A stretch of 64,000 bases of DNA, from the NCBI GenBank assembly GCA_903849645.1, contig CAINJJ010000037.1:124001-188000 (forward strand). The letters are read 5' to 3'. The position numbers were made by a program, and so were the translations under genes. A model generated the notes under the pieces. That model saw only the letters and a program-made list of their open reading frames with translations. It did no database searches and was not told the origin of the DNA. Below are positions 27,356-36,562 of this stretch, piece after piece; the stretch's first letter is position 1; each line of letters starts with the position of its first letter. The stretch comes from an uncultured Acidobacteriaceae bacterium. GTDB taxonomy: Bacteria; Acidobacteriota; Terriglobia; Terriglobales; Acidobacteriaceae.

Positions 27356-27401
27356 GGGCGTCCCAGGTCTCGCTCTTGCTGCTGAGACCCGGAAAGCGCC
27401 C
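27356..27401. terminator. imperfect hairpin between convergent tnaA and the PEP-CTERM gene
   Basis: The stem is built from GGGCG (27356-27360), TCC and GGTCTC (27366-27371), pairing with GAGACC (27384-27389), GGA and CGCCC (27397-27401). It has small internal loops, a 12-base apical loop and no T-run. It may be a factor-aided terminator or an intergenic palindromic repeat. Confidence 0.45.
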
Positions 27402-27421
27402 ATCCTGCATGGCGAATCGCT

Positions 27422-28039
27422 TTATGCAACGCTCTTGGTGCGAAACAGAGCAAGGGCCATCAGGCCCAGGCCGGTGCCGAGCAGAAGCAGGCTGCCTGGC
27501 TCCGGCGTCACACCGATGAACTCCTGCGGCGTTCCGCCCCAGTTCTGCGAGCCGTCCTGCGGAACATAGAGTTGAAAATCCGAATAGACGTCCGCGGTCG
27601 GATGGTCCCTGACAAATGCCTGCGCTGCCAGCAGTTGATCGTTGTTGCCGCTCGACGGCGCCGTGGCAAACAGATACCACGCCGCATCCTGGTCGCTGGC
27701 GTTGTTTTGCGGGTTGACCATCGCGTCGTTCAGCAGCCACGCCGCCGCCTTTTCAGCGTCGGTCGAAATCGACTGAATGGTCGCCGTCCAGCTTTCACCC
27801 GACGTGATCTGGTTGTAGAAGCTGATGCACTCCAGCTTCACACCACTAACCGTCTCCCCCCCGCTGGTGATTGAGAAGTAGTAGGGATAGGCGTATTCGC
27901 TGCCCCCCGCCGACGTGTTGCCGCTGGTGCCTGTGAAGGTCAGGGTGACTGGATCCGCATGAGCCGCAACAGCACTGAATAGAGTGATGAGACAGAGCGA
28001 GATGACAGGGAGAAATGAACGCAGATTTGAATTTTTCAT
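27422..28039 (-). CDS. PEP-CTERM sorting-domain protein
   Basis: Exported protein of 205 residues. A signal peptide is visible (FLPVISLCLITLFSAVAAHA, cleavage after about 28). A Ser/Thr/Asn-rich middle of unknown function follows, and the C terminus is a textbook PEP-CTERM tripartite tail: TPEPGSLLLLGTGLGLMALA and then a short Arg/Lys end. Such tails direct processing by exosortase and surface or exopolysaccharide association. No exosortase is in the window. The ATG has AAAGGAAAGG upstream. Confidence 0.88.
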   Translation of the reverse strand: MKNSNLRSFLPVISLCLITLFSAVAAHADPVTLTFTGTSGNTSAGGSEYAYPYYFSITSGGETVSGVKLECISFYNQITSGESWTATIQSISTDAEKAAAWLLNDAMVNPQNNASDQDAAWYLFATAPSSGNNDQLLAAQAFVRDHPTADVYSDFQLYVPQDGSQNWGGTPQEFIGVTPEPGSLLLLGTGLGLMALALFRTKSVA

Positions 28040-28314
28040 GGTTGAACCTTTCCTTGATTCCTCAGTGAAAGGCGAATCTTCAACACTTTGTGTCGATCCA
28101 GTCGGTCGGACAACAGGGGACCGCGCCCGGTCGCTTCCGCTGTATCAAGTCGATACGGCTTCTACTCTGCCCAGGTCAGTTTCCCGCCGCGATCACCTTC
28201 CGCGGCCAAGTTGACGATTGCCTTTGAGATCATTCAAAGCAAGACAATGACCAGAATCAAATCGCTCATAATACAGTGTTTATCTGCTTTATTGCATACG
28301 GAGTGGTAAATCAT

Positions 28315-28343
28315 TTTCCACCTGCACGGAAACAAAGTGGAAA
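28315..28343. promoter_or_regulatory. inverted repeat in the 28040-28401 gap
   Basis: TTTCCAC (28315-28321) and GTGGAAA (28337-28343) form a 7-base inverted repeat with a 15-base spacer. They lie in the AT-richer 362-base gap between the kdpE-like stop and the PEP-CTERM gene. It may be an operator or a weak terminator; nothing decides. No gene is seen in the gap. Confidence 0.3.
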
Positions 28344-28401
28344 CTTTCAGGCAGAAGTGGACAAAAATCCACTGCCGGACTCGGGGTTCGCTGCCGACCC
28401 C

Positions 28402-29175
28402 TTACGATGCCCGCTCCGGCTCGGCTTCCATATCGCCTGCCCCGGCTTCGTCCATTCCGCTCTCGTCGGCAAACAACTGCGCATCCGCAAAGCGGTAACC
28501 CACATAAACATCCGTCAGCAGATACAGGGGATTCGACGGGTCGTCCTCGATCTTCTTGCGCAACTGCCTGACAAACGTCCGCAGATACTCCACTTCTTCA
28601 CGGCAGTCTGCTCCCCACACCGCCGTCAGCAGTTTGGCGTAGGTCACCACCCGCCCGGCGCGGCTCATCAGGCAGTGCAGAATATCGAACTCCTTGCGCG
28701 TCAGGTGCACCAGTTGCCCCCGCTTGGTGACCGTGCGCTTCACCGGTTCCAGGCGGATTTCGCCGATCTCGATCGGCGCGTCCTCGGCCCTTGCCGGAGC
28801 CTGCACCCTCCGCACCGCGGTGCGAATGCGCGCAATCAGCTCCCGTGTGCTGAACGGCTTGGTCACGTAGTCGTCCGCGCCCAACTCCAGCGCCTCCACC
28901 TTCTCTTCTTCGCCGTCGCGCACCGTCAGCATCAGCACCGGCAGCCGCGGCGCAAAGGCCCGGATGCGGCGCAGCGTCTCAATGCCTCCGATGCCCGGCA
29001 TGTTGATGTCCAGCAGCACCACGTCGTGCCCGGACGAGCGCAAAAGTTGCAGCGCCTCTTCGCCGCGCGAGGCCTCGGCCACCTGAAACCCAAGTTCCAT
29101 CAGGGGGGGGCGCAGCGCCCTGCGAATGGCCGATTCATCATCGACAAGCAGAATGCGGATGGCGGGCTTGTTCAT
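28402..29175 (-). CDS. kdpE: OmpR-family response regulator, KdpE-like
   Basis: A 257-residue DNA-binding regulator. The receiver (1-120) shows ILLVDDESAIRRAL, the phospho-Asp in VVLLDINMPGIGG, LMLTV and YVTKPFSTREL. The winged-helix domain (about 150-235) shows LTRKEFDILHCLMSRAGRVV and VRQLRKKIEDDP, a pattern close to KdpE. ATG 29175 overlaps the kinase stop by one base (TGATG) and has GAGAGG upstream. A run of eight C residues (29103-29110) falls in the receiver, near residue 23. Kdp potassium ATPase genes are not nearby, so the regulon may be the divergent porin and permease. Confidence 0.85.
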   Translation of the reverse strand: MNKPAIRILLVDDESAIRRALRPPLMELGFQVAEASRGEEALQLLRSSGHDVVLLDINMPGIGGIETLRRIRAFAPRLPVLMLTVRDGEEEKVEALELGADDYVTKPFSTRELIARIRTAVRRVQAPARAEDAPIEIGEIRLEPVKRTVTKRGQLVHLTRKEFDILHCLMSRAGRVVTYAKLLTAVWGADCREEVEYLRTFVRQLRKKIEDDPSNPLYLLTDVYVGYRFADAQLFADESGMDEAGAGDMEAEPERAS

Positions 29176-30689
29176 CAATTACCTCTCTTCTGCGCGGGCG
29201 CCGGAATCGCCGCGAAAAACGTGGTGCCTTCATTCTCATCGCTCGTCACCCACACATAACCGCCATGGATGAGCGCGACCCGCTTGGCCACCGAGAGACC
29301 AATGCCCGTGCCTCCGGCCCGATTCGACTTTGTCGAGGAACGATAGTAGCGGTCAAAGATCCGCTCCCGGTCCGCCATGGGAATGACTGGCCCAAAGCTG
29401 TGCACGGAGAAGATGACCTCCGCCCGCCCCTGCGCCACGCGAATCGTGATGGTGGTCCCAAAGATCGAGTACTTGCAGGCGTTGTCAATGTACTGCGTGA
29501 GCAGCATCACCATCAACTGGCGGTCGCACTGGAGCACCATTCTGTCGTCGGAGATCTCGATGGATACCTTCATGCTCGCGAGGCGGTCGGCAAGGCTCGC
29601 CACCACCTCTTCAATCAGCGACGCCACCCCCACCCCGGTCGCGTGAACCGTCACCTCGCCCGCATCCAGCCGCGCCGTGGTCAGCAGGCGCGTGGTCAGG
29701 TTGCCCAGCAGTCCCGCCTGTTCGTCGATCAGTCCCACCAGGTCGGCCTGCGCGGGTGAAAGGCGCCCCATCTCGCTCAATCCCGTCGAGGCCGCGCGAA
29801 TTGCTGTCAGCGGCGTTTTATACTCATGCGCCAGGCTGTCGAGCACCGTCGAGCGCAACTGCTCCGTGCGCCGCTCGGTCTCGATGCGGCTTTCGTTGGC
29901 AAAGGCGCGATAGCGATCAAAGGTAATCGCAATCAGCGAGGCGATGGCATTGTTTGTCAGCGGACTCGTATCGCCGCGCACCATCATGCTGCCGATGGGC
30001 ACCGTGCCCAGCCGCACCACGCGCCGGCCCACGCCCGTGACGGGATCGTCGTCGGAGGTCTCGAAGTAGTAGACGTTCTGCGCCATCTCCTGCGCATCCT
30101 CGTGCCAGATTCCCGCTTGATATACCTGATGCAGGTCGGCGTCAAACACGGCCACCGCCTCCAGCGCAAATATCTCGTGAACGAGTTCGGCCAACTGCGG
30201 CCCCGGCTCGAGGTGAAGATTCATCTGCAGCGTGCGCCGCGTGAACTCGTAGAGGTCGTGCATCTGCCCGCCCCAGGACTCAGCCTCCCTGGCATGTCCT
30301 GTGACACGAGCCGACAACCGGCTCACCACCAGCGCCACCAGCACAAAGGCCAGCAGGCTCACCGTGTTCGCCGGGTCCAGGGCAAGGTTGGCCTCCGGCT
30401 GGCGCGTCGTCAAGTACCCGTGCACCACCACTGCCGAGAGCGACACAATCACCGCCTGCCAGAATCCGCACAGCAGCGCGATAGGCACCACGATCAGCAT
30501 GTAGAGCAGAATCGACACCGGCAAAAGCCAGCCCGACCAGTGCGCCAGAGCTGCCACCAGCACCACGGTTACACAGCCCAGAGCGCACTCCAGAGTGAAC
30601 AGCAGAATGCGCAGGCCCGAGCCGCGCGAGCGGTCGGCGCCAAACATGGAACGCACCGGAATGTAGCTTCCTGACAAGCGAACAGCCAC
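29175..30689 (-). CDS. KdpD-like sensor kinase lacking the N-terminal KdpD/USP domains
   Basis: A 504-residue membrane kinase. Four hydrophobic segments (about 27-125, with LLYMLIVVPIALLCGFWQAV) match the DUF4118 membrane module of KdpD. Then come a GAF-like region (about 140-265), HisKA with LDSLAHEYKTPLTAIRA (about 283) and HATPase with DNACKYSIFG and GGTGIGLSVAKRV. Full KdpD is about 900 residues and begins with a Walker-type KdpD domain and a USP domain; both are absent, so cytoplasmic sensing must differ. The start is taken as GTG 30689, and ATG 30647 is also possible. It is coupled to the regulator that follows. Confidence 0.85.
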   Translation of the reverse strand: MAVRLSGSYIPVRSMFGADRSRGSGLRILLFTLECALGCVTVVLVAALAHWSGWLLPVSILLYMLIVVPIALLCGFWQAVIVSLSAVVVHGYLTTRQPEANLALDPANTVSLLAFVLVALVVSRLSARVTGHAREAESWGGQMHDLYEFTRRTLQMNLHLEPGPQLAELVHEIFALEAVAVFDADLHQVYQAGIWHEDAQEMAQNVYYFETSDDDPVTGVGRRVVRLGTVPIGSMMVRGDTSPLTNNAIASLIAITFDRYRAFANESRIETERRTEQLRSTVLDSLAHEYKTPLTAIRAASTGLSEMGRLSPAQADLVGLIDEQAGLLGNLTTRLLTTARLDAGEVTVHATGVGVASLIEEVVASLADRLASMKVSIEISDDRMVLQCDRQLMVMLLTQYIDNACKYSIFGTTITIRVAQGRAEVIFSVHSFGPVIPMADRERIFDRYYRSSTKSNRAGGTGIGLSVAKRVALIHGGYVWVTSDENEGTTFFAAIPAPAQKRGN

Positions 30690-31180
30690 CTGCTTCAGTC
30701 GGTTTGCATTCTCGTTGTTTCGGCCGCCTCCGGCCGCGGAAGTTGCAGAGCAACCCGTTCCCCGTCGCCTTGGGCCCTTCGAGTCCCAAGAGCACTCGCC
30801 ACCGAGTGCGCGGGCGTCTTTGCCCCTTGAACCCCATGAAACTACACAGATTTTAACAGGCGGCTCTCTGCTGCCCCACGCGCGCGCACGTCTCCGCGCC
30901 GCCAGGCCTCAGGACTCTTTTTTGCAATCCTCATTTGTTCTTTATGGGGCGTTTGCCAATCTAGTGTTAATCCGCAACACCGGACCGCTTCGGGGGCAGG
31001 CACAGCACACGCACCACTTGCATTTCGCTATCCATGCGGCAAAACAGCGGCGTGGCCCCGATGGACAGGCCGGAACCAAGAAGCACCGGTCAGGGTGCAT
31101 TGTTCCAACCCCTTCTTTTTCCGGGTGGATTCATTCCTGGTCATAGAACAACAACTCATCTCTCTGGAGGACACGTGCCG
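30690..31180. promoter_or_regulatory. 491-base divergent promoter region, KdpD-like kinase versus porin
   Basis: Separates the reverse two-component pair from the forward porin and permease. By position it should carry both promoters and binding sites for the regulator, but no convincing direct or inverted repeat stood out. GGAGG at 31166-31170 is the porin ribosome-binding site. No gene is seen. Confidence 0.4.
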
Positions 31181-32356
31181 ATGCTTTTGAACTCGACCCG
31201 CCTACTGCAAACTTTGACTGGTGTTGCCCTCGCTGCTGCCTTGACAGCCGGCGCACAGGCGCCCGCTCCGCCTGCAACGCCCGCACCTGCCGATCAGCCC
31301 GCCGCGGCCCCTGCCGCAGCGCCGGCCGCTCCCACCTGGAGTGTCGGCCCCATGGACGTCAGCGGCTTTATCGACGGTTACTACAGCTACAACCAGAACC
31401 GGCCCAGCAGCAGCGCCAACGGCCAGTCCAACGACCTTTATAACTTCAACGACAAGACTGACCAGTTCAATCTCAACGCCGCCAAGCTGACTCTCAATCA
31501 CGATCCCGATCCGATCGGCGCCCATGTCGACTTCATCTACGGCCGCGCCAATACGCTTGTGAACACAGGCCAGGCTGACTATATCGAACAGGCGTTTCTC
31601 AGCATCAAGCCGCCCAAGGCCAAGGGTTTTGAACTGGACTTCGGCAAGTTCGTGACCTCGGCAGGCGCTGAAGTCATCGAGTCCAAAGACAACTGGAACT
31701 ACTCCCGCTCGCTCCTCTTCGTGTGGGCCATTCCCTACTTCCACTTCGGCGCACGCACCTCAATGCCCGTCACGAAGACAGAGACCATCGGCGTGCAGGT
31801 CGTCAACGGCTGGAACAACGTGACCAAGTCCAACGGTGGCGCCACTGTTGGCGTTACCAGCGCATTCGTCAAGCCCAAGTACACCTGGAACCTCAACTAC
31901 TACACTGGCCCGGAAAACTCCGGCACGCAAAAGGGCTATCGCAACCTCATCGACACAACGCTCCTGCTCACGCCCAACCCCAAGTTCAGCGCCTACATCA
32001 ATTACGATTACGGCCAGAATCGCGATGCCAATGCAGCCCAGGAAGACACCCGCCTCAATCGCTGGCAGGGTGTTGCCTTCGCCGCCCGCGGGCAGGTCAC
32101 GGGCAAGTCGGCGCTTGCAGGCAGGTTTGAATACTACAAGGACTACCAGGGCTTCGAGACTGGCCTTGCTCAGCAGGTGGATGAGTTCACAGCGACCTAC
32201 GAGTACAAGTGGGTCGAGGGCCTTCTTGCCCGCTTCGAATATCGCCGCGACTGGTCGGATCAGTCTTTCTTTACGAAAGGAAACACGCCAGGCGCAGTCA
32301 AGGCTCAATCCACGCTCACCGCTGGCTTTGTCGCCTTCTTCGGCCCCAAGCGCTAA
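31181..32356 (+). CDS. outer-membrane beta-barrel porin (BBP2/OmpL-like)
   Basis: A 391-residue exported protein. It has a signal peptide (LLQTLTGVALAAALTAGAQA), then a Pro/Ala linker (about 25-50), then a barrel-like region opening with VSGFIDGYYSYNQNRPSS, a start typical of the putative beta-barrel porin-2 family. It ends in an alternating pattern closing with LTAGFVAFFGPKR. ATG 31181 has GGAGG ten bases upstream; GTG 31175 is possible but too close. It is followed 285 bases later by an APC permease, and together they could form an outer and inner membrane uptake route. The substrate is unknown. Confidence 0.82.
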   Translation: MLLNSTRLLQTLTGVALAAALTAGAQAPAPPATPAPADQPAAAPAAAPAAPTWSVGPMDVSGFIDGYYSYNQNRPSSSANGQSNDLYNFNDKTDQFNLNAAKLTLNHDPDPIGAHVDFIYGRANTLVNTGQADYIEQAFLSIKPPKAKGFELDFGKFVTSAGAEVIESKDNWNYSRSLLFVWAIPYFHFGARTSMPVTKTETIGVQVVNGWNNVTKSNGGATVGVTSAFVKPKYTWNLNYYTGPENSGTQKGYRNLIDTTLLLTPNPKFSAYINYDYGQNRDANAAQEDTRLNRWQGVAFAARGQVTGKSALAGRFEYYKDYQGFETGLAQQVDEFTATYEYKWVEGLLARFEYRRDWSDQSFFTKGNTPGAVKAQSTLTAGFVAFFGPKR

Positions 32357-32641
32357 CCCCCTCCACCTAACCCAGTTCCGGCCCGCGCATCGCGGCATGG
32401 CTGCGCCGGAACTGTACCGCCTTCTTCCTGCGGGCCTCCGTATCCACGGTCCGGATGCCCGTTCTTTTTCTCATCGATTCCTCATTTCATCTTTATTGCG
32501 TCAACCCTACGATTCAGTTAACTCGTTCAGCCAGCCCTGCATCGGCCCAAGTGGTTTCCACCCACGCGGGCGACTCAGACCAAAGTCCCGGAGGCCATCC
32601 ACCGGGAGCAGCCATACACTTCACAACTTAGGAGATTGCTC

Positions 32642-34432
32642 ATGGCAGATCAACAAGCACCACAGATGCAGGCCACCCTGGGCCTCACCGGGCTGACCAG
32701 CAACGCAATGGCCCTCATTGCCCCCGGCGCCTTCCTCTGGCTCACCTTCTTCATCCAGGCCACCACGGGTGCGGCGGGGCAGCCATCCACCGCTCCCTCC
32801 ATGTGGTGGGGCATTCTGCTCGCGCTGCTCCTCTGCCTGGCCACTGCCGTCGCTTACGCCGAGATCTCCAAGCTCTATCCCGGCACCGGCTCCAGCTACT
32901 ACTACGCGGAGCAGGCCCTGCTCTCCAAGGACAAGGCCTTCAAGTATGCCCGCGTCGCCAAGTTCATCGTCGGCTGGGGCTCTCACCTCTACTACTGGGT
33001 CTATCCCGGTGTGATGGTCGCCACCACCGGCATCTTCGTCGGCTATGTCGTCGGATTCCTCTATCCCAACTTCATCAGCGGCGGCAACCCCGGCCCGGTC
33101 TTCATGGCCCTCGTCGCGGTGGTCTTCTCCTTCTTCGTAGCCTGGATCGCCCAGAAGGGCGCCGGCGCCTCCACCGCCGTCAACCTGGCCATCAATATCA
33201 TCCAGATCTCCGCGCTGCTGGTCTTCAGCGTTCTGGCCATCGGCTATCGCACCAGCCATCCCACGGGCTCTGCTGCATTCCAGTACGACACCCAGTCTCT
33301 GGCCACCTATACCTATCAGTTCGCCACCAACGCCAAGGACGGCACCCCCATCCGTGACGCCAGCGGAACCCCGCTGCCGCTGCTCGATGCCGCCGGCAAG
33401 CCCGTGCCCTACACCATCAGCTACCCTGACACGGACCCCGCCACCGGAAACCTGCTGACCCACCAAACAGCCGCATCGGTCGTCTCGCCCCACAAATTCA
33501 GTTGGGTCTTCATTCAGGCAACTGTCGCCATTCTCATCCTGGTCGGCTTCGAATCCGTAACCGCCATGGGCGGCGAGGCCAAGAACCCCACCAAACACAT
33601 CCCCATCGCCGTCATCGCTTCGCTGTTGATCCAGGGGTTGATCTGCTACCTGATTGAGTACTTCGCAGCCAACTACTTCCTCAACTCGGGGTATACGATG
33701 CAGAGCGCGGCCGGCTCCGCGGCGCCCATCGGCGACATGATGATCATTGTCGGCGACGCGCTCCTCGGCCAGGGCCACGGCAAGTACTTCATGCTCGCTG
33801 AAGCGCTCACCGTCTTCCTCGCCCTCATCGGCACCACCCTGAGCTGCATGAACACCGGCGCTCGCGTGACCTATGCCATGGGCAAGGACGATGAAGCTCC
33901 CGAGCACTTCGGGATGCTCCACGCCGAGTCCCTCACCCCGCGTCGCGCCATCTGGACCCTCGCCATCATCTCGGCGGTCCTCGGTGTCCTCGCCGTATCG
34001 CTCGTCTTCGCCGACGCCAGCGCGCCCACCGACGCCACCATCGCGGCTCTGCCTCACGGCATCCTTTCCAGCTTCGGTTACACAACCCATGACCAGCTTG
34101 CGGCATTGCCCAATTCGCTGCTCACCATCACCCTCACCTCCAACTTCGGCACATTCATCCTCTATGCGCTGAGCTGCTTCCTCTGCATCGTGGCCTTCCA
34201 CAAGCGCCCCGACTACAACGTCGTCCTCCACCTGCTGATTCCCGGATTCGGCTTGCTGGCCAACCTCACTTGCATGGGCTTCTACCTCGCCGGTCCCGTC
34301 TTTGGTCTGGGTACAGTGAAGGAACCGCTGCTTGCGCTGGGCATCTCCGCTGCCTGGGGCATCTACGGAGCCGTCTACTTCATCCGCGCCTCCAAGTCCA
34401 AAGGCAAGTCCGTCCTGCTCGCCTCCAAGTAA
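32642..34432 (+). CDS. APC-superfamily permease
   Basis: A 596-residue inner-membrane transporter with about 12 hydrophobic segments. The first reads LTSNAMALIAPGAFLWLTFF, matching the TM1 helix-break region of amino acid/polyamine permeases. A hydrophilic insertion (about 205-280, GTPIRDASGTPLPLL) lies between the mid segments. ATG 32642 with GGAG seven bases upstream is chosen over TTG 32636. The gene lies downstream of the porin and near a KdpDE-like pair. Amino acids, polyamines or potassium (some APC members carry it) are all possible. A strong terminator follows. Confidence 0.82.
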   Translation: MADQQAPQMQATLGLTGLTSNAMALIAPGAFLWLTFFIQATTGAAGQPSTAPSMWWGILLALLLCLATAVAYAEISKLYPGTGSSYYYAEQALLSKDKAFKYARVAKFIVGWGSHLYYWVYPGVMVATTGIFVGYVVGFLYPNFISGGNPGPVFMALVAVVFSFFVAWIAQKGAGASTAVNLAINIIQISALLVFSVLAIGYRTSHPTGSAAFQYDTQSLATYTYQFATNAKDGTPIRDASGTPLPLLDAAGKPVPYTISYPDTDPATGNLLTHQTAASVVSPHKFSWVFIQATVAILILVGFESVTAMGGEAKNPTKHIPIAVIASLLIQGLICYLIEYFAANYFLNSGYTMQSAAGSAAPIGDMMIIVGDALLGQGHGKYFMLAEALTVFLALIGTTLSCMNTGARVTYAMGKDDEAPEHFGMLHAESLTPRRAIWTLAIISAVLGVLAVSLVFADASAPTDATIAALPHGILSSFGYTTHDQLAALPNSLLTITLTSNFGTFILYALSCFLCIVAFHKRPDYNVVLHLLIPGFGLLANLTCMGFYLAGPVFGLGTVKEPLLALGISAAWGIYGAVYFIRASKSKGKSVLLASK

Positions 34433-34458
34433 ACCGCAAACCAACCTGACCGCATCTG

Positions 34459-34527
34459 CTGGGTGGCGTCTCCTCCGGCTTCCTTCAAAAAGAAGCCGGA
34501 CCAAGGACGGCCACCCAGTGGTCTTTT
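34459..34527 (+). terminator. two-tier hairpin terminator after the APC permease
   Basis: An outer stem CTGGGTGGC (34459-34467) with GCCACCCAG (34510-34518) encloses an inner stem TCCGGCTTC (34474-34482) with GAAGCCGGA (34492-34500). It is followed by TGGTCTTTT. This is the clearest intrinsic terminator on the forward strand here and isolates the permease from the phosphatase gene. Confidence 0.8.
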
Positions 34528-34579
34528 CAAGCTGGACGTTTCACAATCGAATAGGCATCTCTCGCGCACCAGCGGGAAT

Positions 34580-35407
34580 ATGCCCCAGGTATCCGCGCCC
34601 ATGTTGGATGTTCAGTTCGGCCAGGCAAGCGATTTCGGCAAAGTCCGCAAGAACAACGAAGACGCGATGGGCTCTTTCATTCCCTCCTCGCGCCAGCAGT
34701 CCCGTTCCCACGGCTTTCTCTTCGCGGTAGCCGACGGCGTCGGCGGCATGGACCTCGGCGAGGTCGCCTCCGCCACCGCCATCGAGACCGTCACGCGCGA
34801 GTTCGGTGAAGCAGCCTCCGGCAGCATGTTGATCAGCCTGCTGCCCCGCCTTGTGCAACACGCCAACGCCGCGGTTCACGACCGCACGTTATCGCCTGAG
34901 TTCCGCGGCAAAAAGATGGCGACCACGCTCGTCACCTGCGCCCTCCGCCACGACCAGGCCATCGTCTCCCACGTCGGCGACTCGCGCTGCTATCTCATTC
35001 GAGACGGGCGCACGCGCCAGATCACCCAGGACCACACCTGGGTCAACGAACAGCGCAAGATGGGCCTGCTCACCGTCGAAGAGGCCGCCAGGTCCGACTC
35101 GCGCCACGTCCTCATCCGCTCTCTTGGACCGGAGATGTTCGTCTCGCCCGACACAACGGCTCTGACGGTGCTCCCCGGCGACGTGCTCGTGCTCTGCACC
35201 GACGGCATGCACGACGAGATGAGCGAGGCCGAGATGGCCCGCATCGTCACCCAGAACAAGCCCATGGAAGAGGTGGCCCGCGAACTGGTGGCGCGCGCCG
35301 TTGAACTCGATGGCGGCGACAACACCACCGCCCAGGTCATCCGCGTCCGCGCCGTCGAGCAGGTCGGCATGTACCGCGGACGCCCCTACCGCCTGCCGTC
35401 GATGTAA
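34580..35407 (+). CDS. PP2C-family Ser/Thr phosphatase
   Basis: A 275-residue soluble metal-dependent phosphatase. The metal-binding aspartates are seen in RKNNEDAMG (about 21), FAVADGVGGMDLGE (about 50), CTDGMHDEMS (about 210) and GGDNTTAQV (about 250); HVGDSRCYLIRDG is the usual core strand. The start is put at ATG 34580 (GGGA upstream); ATG 34601 also fits, while the longer frame would run into the terminator hairpin. The next gene is a Ser/Thr kinase, the usual partner of such enzymes in PrpC/PrkC-like pairs. Confidence 0.9.
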   Translation: MPQVSAPMLDVQFGQASDFGKVRKNNEDAMGSFIPSSRQQSRSHGFLFAVADGVGGMDLGEVASATAIETVTREFGEAASGSMLISLLPRLVQHANAAVHDRTLSPEFRGKKMATTLVTCALRHDQAIVSHVGDSRCYLIRDGRTRQITQDHTWVNEQRKMGLLTVEEAARSDSRHVLIRSLGPEMFVSPDTTALTVLPGDVLVLCTDGMHDEMSEAEMARIVTQNKPMEEVARELVARAVELDGGDNTTAQVIRVRAVEQVGMYRGRPYRLPSM

Positions 35408-35509
35408 AGGGCCGTCCGCATATTTCCGGGTGCCTTACGGAACCTTTACCCTTTTTGCGCCCTTTCCCGATACAGTAGAAGAAGTTAACTTGATGGAGTA
35501 CGCCGCTCG

Positions 35510-36484
35510 ATGGGCTTTCTTGACACCGTAGATACAGGTTCGATGATCGACTTCTACCGCATTGATGCGCCCGTTGCCCGCAGCGGCATGGCGTCCATCT
35601 TTCGCGCCACCGATACCCGCGACAACCGCCAGGTCGCCATCAAGATTCCTCACCCCGACATGGAAGCCGATCCCATCCTCTTCGACCGCTTCAAGCGCGA
35701 AGCGGGCATCGGCGAAAAGCTCGACCATCCCATGGTCATGCGCGTCTTCGGCGGCGAAAAGCGCTCCCGCATCTACATGGTCATGGAGTGGTGCGAGGGC
35801 CGCCTGCTGCGCAGCATCCTCGACGAGGGCCGCATGCCCCAGGATCGCGCCATCCGCATCGCCATTCAGGTTCTCGACGCCCTCGACTACATCCACGCCA
35901 ACGGGGTTGTCCACCGCGACCTGAAGCCGGAAAACATCATGGTGGACGAGCACGACCACATCAAGCTCATCGACTTCGGCATCGCCGGCGACTCGGCCGC
36001 CCGCCGCCTCACCTATGCCAACTTCACCGCCACCCTGGGCACGCCCAACTACATCTCGCCCGAGCAGGTGCAGGGCAAGCGCGGAGACGGGCGCTCCGAC
36101 ATCTACGCCGCCGGCGTCATCCTTTACGAGATGCTCTCCGGCAAGGTTCCCTTCACCGGCCCCTCGCCCATGGCTGTGATGAACGAGCGCCTGCTCAACT
36201 ACCCCATCCCCCCCAGCGTGGCCGAGCCGGGCATCTCCCCGCAGTTGCAGGAAGTCCTCTATCGCGCCCTCGAGCGCGACCCGCGCAACCGGTACCCGCG
36301 CGCGCACGACTTCCAGCGCGATCTCGAACATCTCGATGAGGTCGGCGCGGAAGACCGCGTCGAGCTCCGCGACTGGCAGAAGCGCAAGTCCCAGACCTCA
36401 CGCAAGATCATCTACTATGCGGCTCTGGCCCTCATCCCCGTGGCGGTGCTGCTGGTCATGATCCTGCTGGCACGCCACAAGTAG
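35510..36484 (+). CDS. membrane-anchored Ser/Thr protein kinase
   Basis: A 324-residue Hanks-type kinase. Catalytic elements are VAIKIPHPD (the ATP-binding Lys, about 44), HRDLKPENIMV (catalytic loop, about 136), LIDFGIAGD (the magnesium Asp), GTPNYISPEQ in the activation segment, and SDIYAAGVILYEML. The glycine loop is short (SGMASIFRA). One C-terminal hydrophobic segment (IIYYAALALIPVAVLLVMIL) ends only four residues from the stop, so there is no extracellular sensor; the kinase domain faces the cytoplasm, tail-anchored. It lies 102 bases after the PP2C gene. Confidence 0.92.
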   Translation: MGFLDTVDTGSMIDFYRIDAPVARSGMASIFRATDTRDNRQVAIKIPHPDMEADPILFDRFKREAGIGEKLDHPMVMRVFGGEKRSRIYMVMEWCEGRLLRSILDEGRMPQDRAIRIAIQVLDALDYIHANGVVHRDLKPENIMVDEHDHIKLIDFGIAGDSAARRLTYANFTATLGTPNYISPEQVQGKRGDGRSDIYAAGVILYEMLSGKVPFTGPSPMAVMNERLLNYPIPPSVAEPGISPQLQEVLYRALERDPRNRYPRAHDFQRDLEHLDEVGAEDRVELRDWQKRKSQTSRKIIYYAALALIPVAVLLVMILLARHK

Positions 36485-36505
36485 TCCAAGCCAAAGCCTC
36501 TCTCT

Positions 36506-36543
36506 CAAGGTCCCATCCCGGCACGCGCCGCAATGGGACCTTG
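36506..36543. terminator. bidirectional hairpin between the kinase and the copper-protein gene
   Basis: CAAGGTCCCAT (36506-36516) and ATGGGACCTTG (36533-36543) are a perfect 11-base inverted repeat placed between two convergent genes, so it probably ends both transcripts. There is no strong T-run on either side. Confidence 0.6.
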
Positions 36544-36562
36544 GATTCCCGCGCGTGACAAA

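Noticed and set aside
32621..34504. Open frame of more than 600 codons on the reverse strand opposite the APC permease
   Set aside because: Gly/Asp/Glu-rich translation without motifs. It mirrors the codon bias of the real forward gene, which has clear transporter features and a ribosome-binding site.
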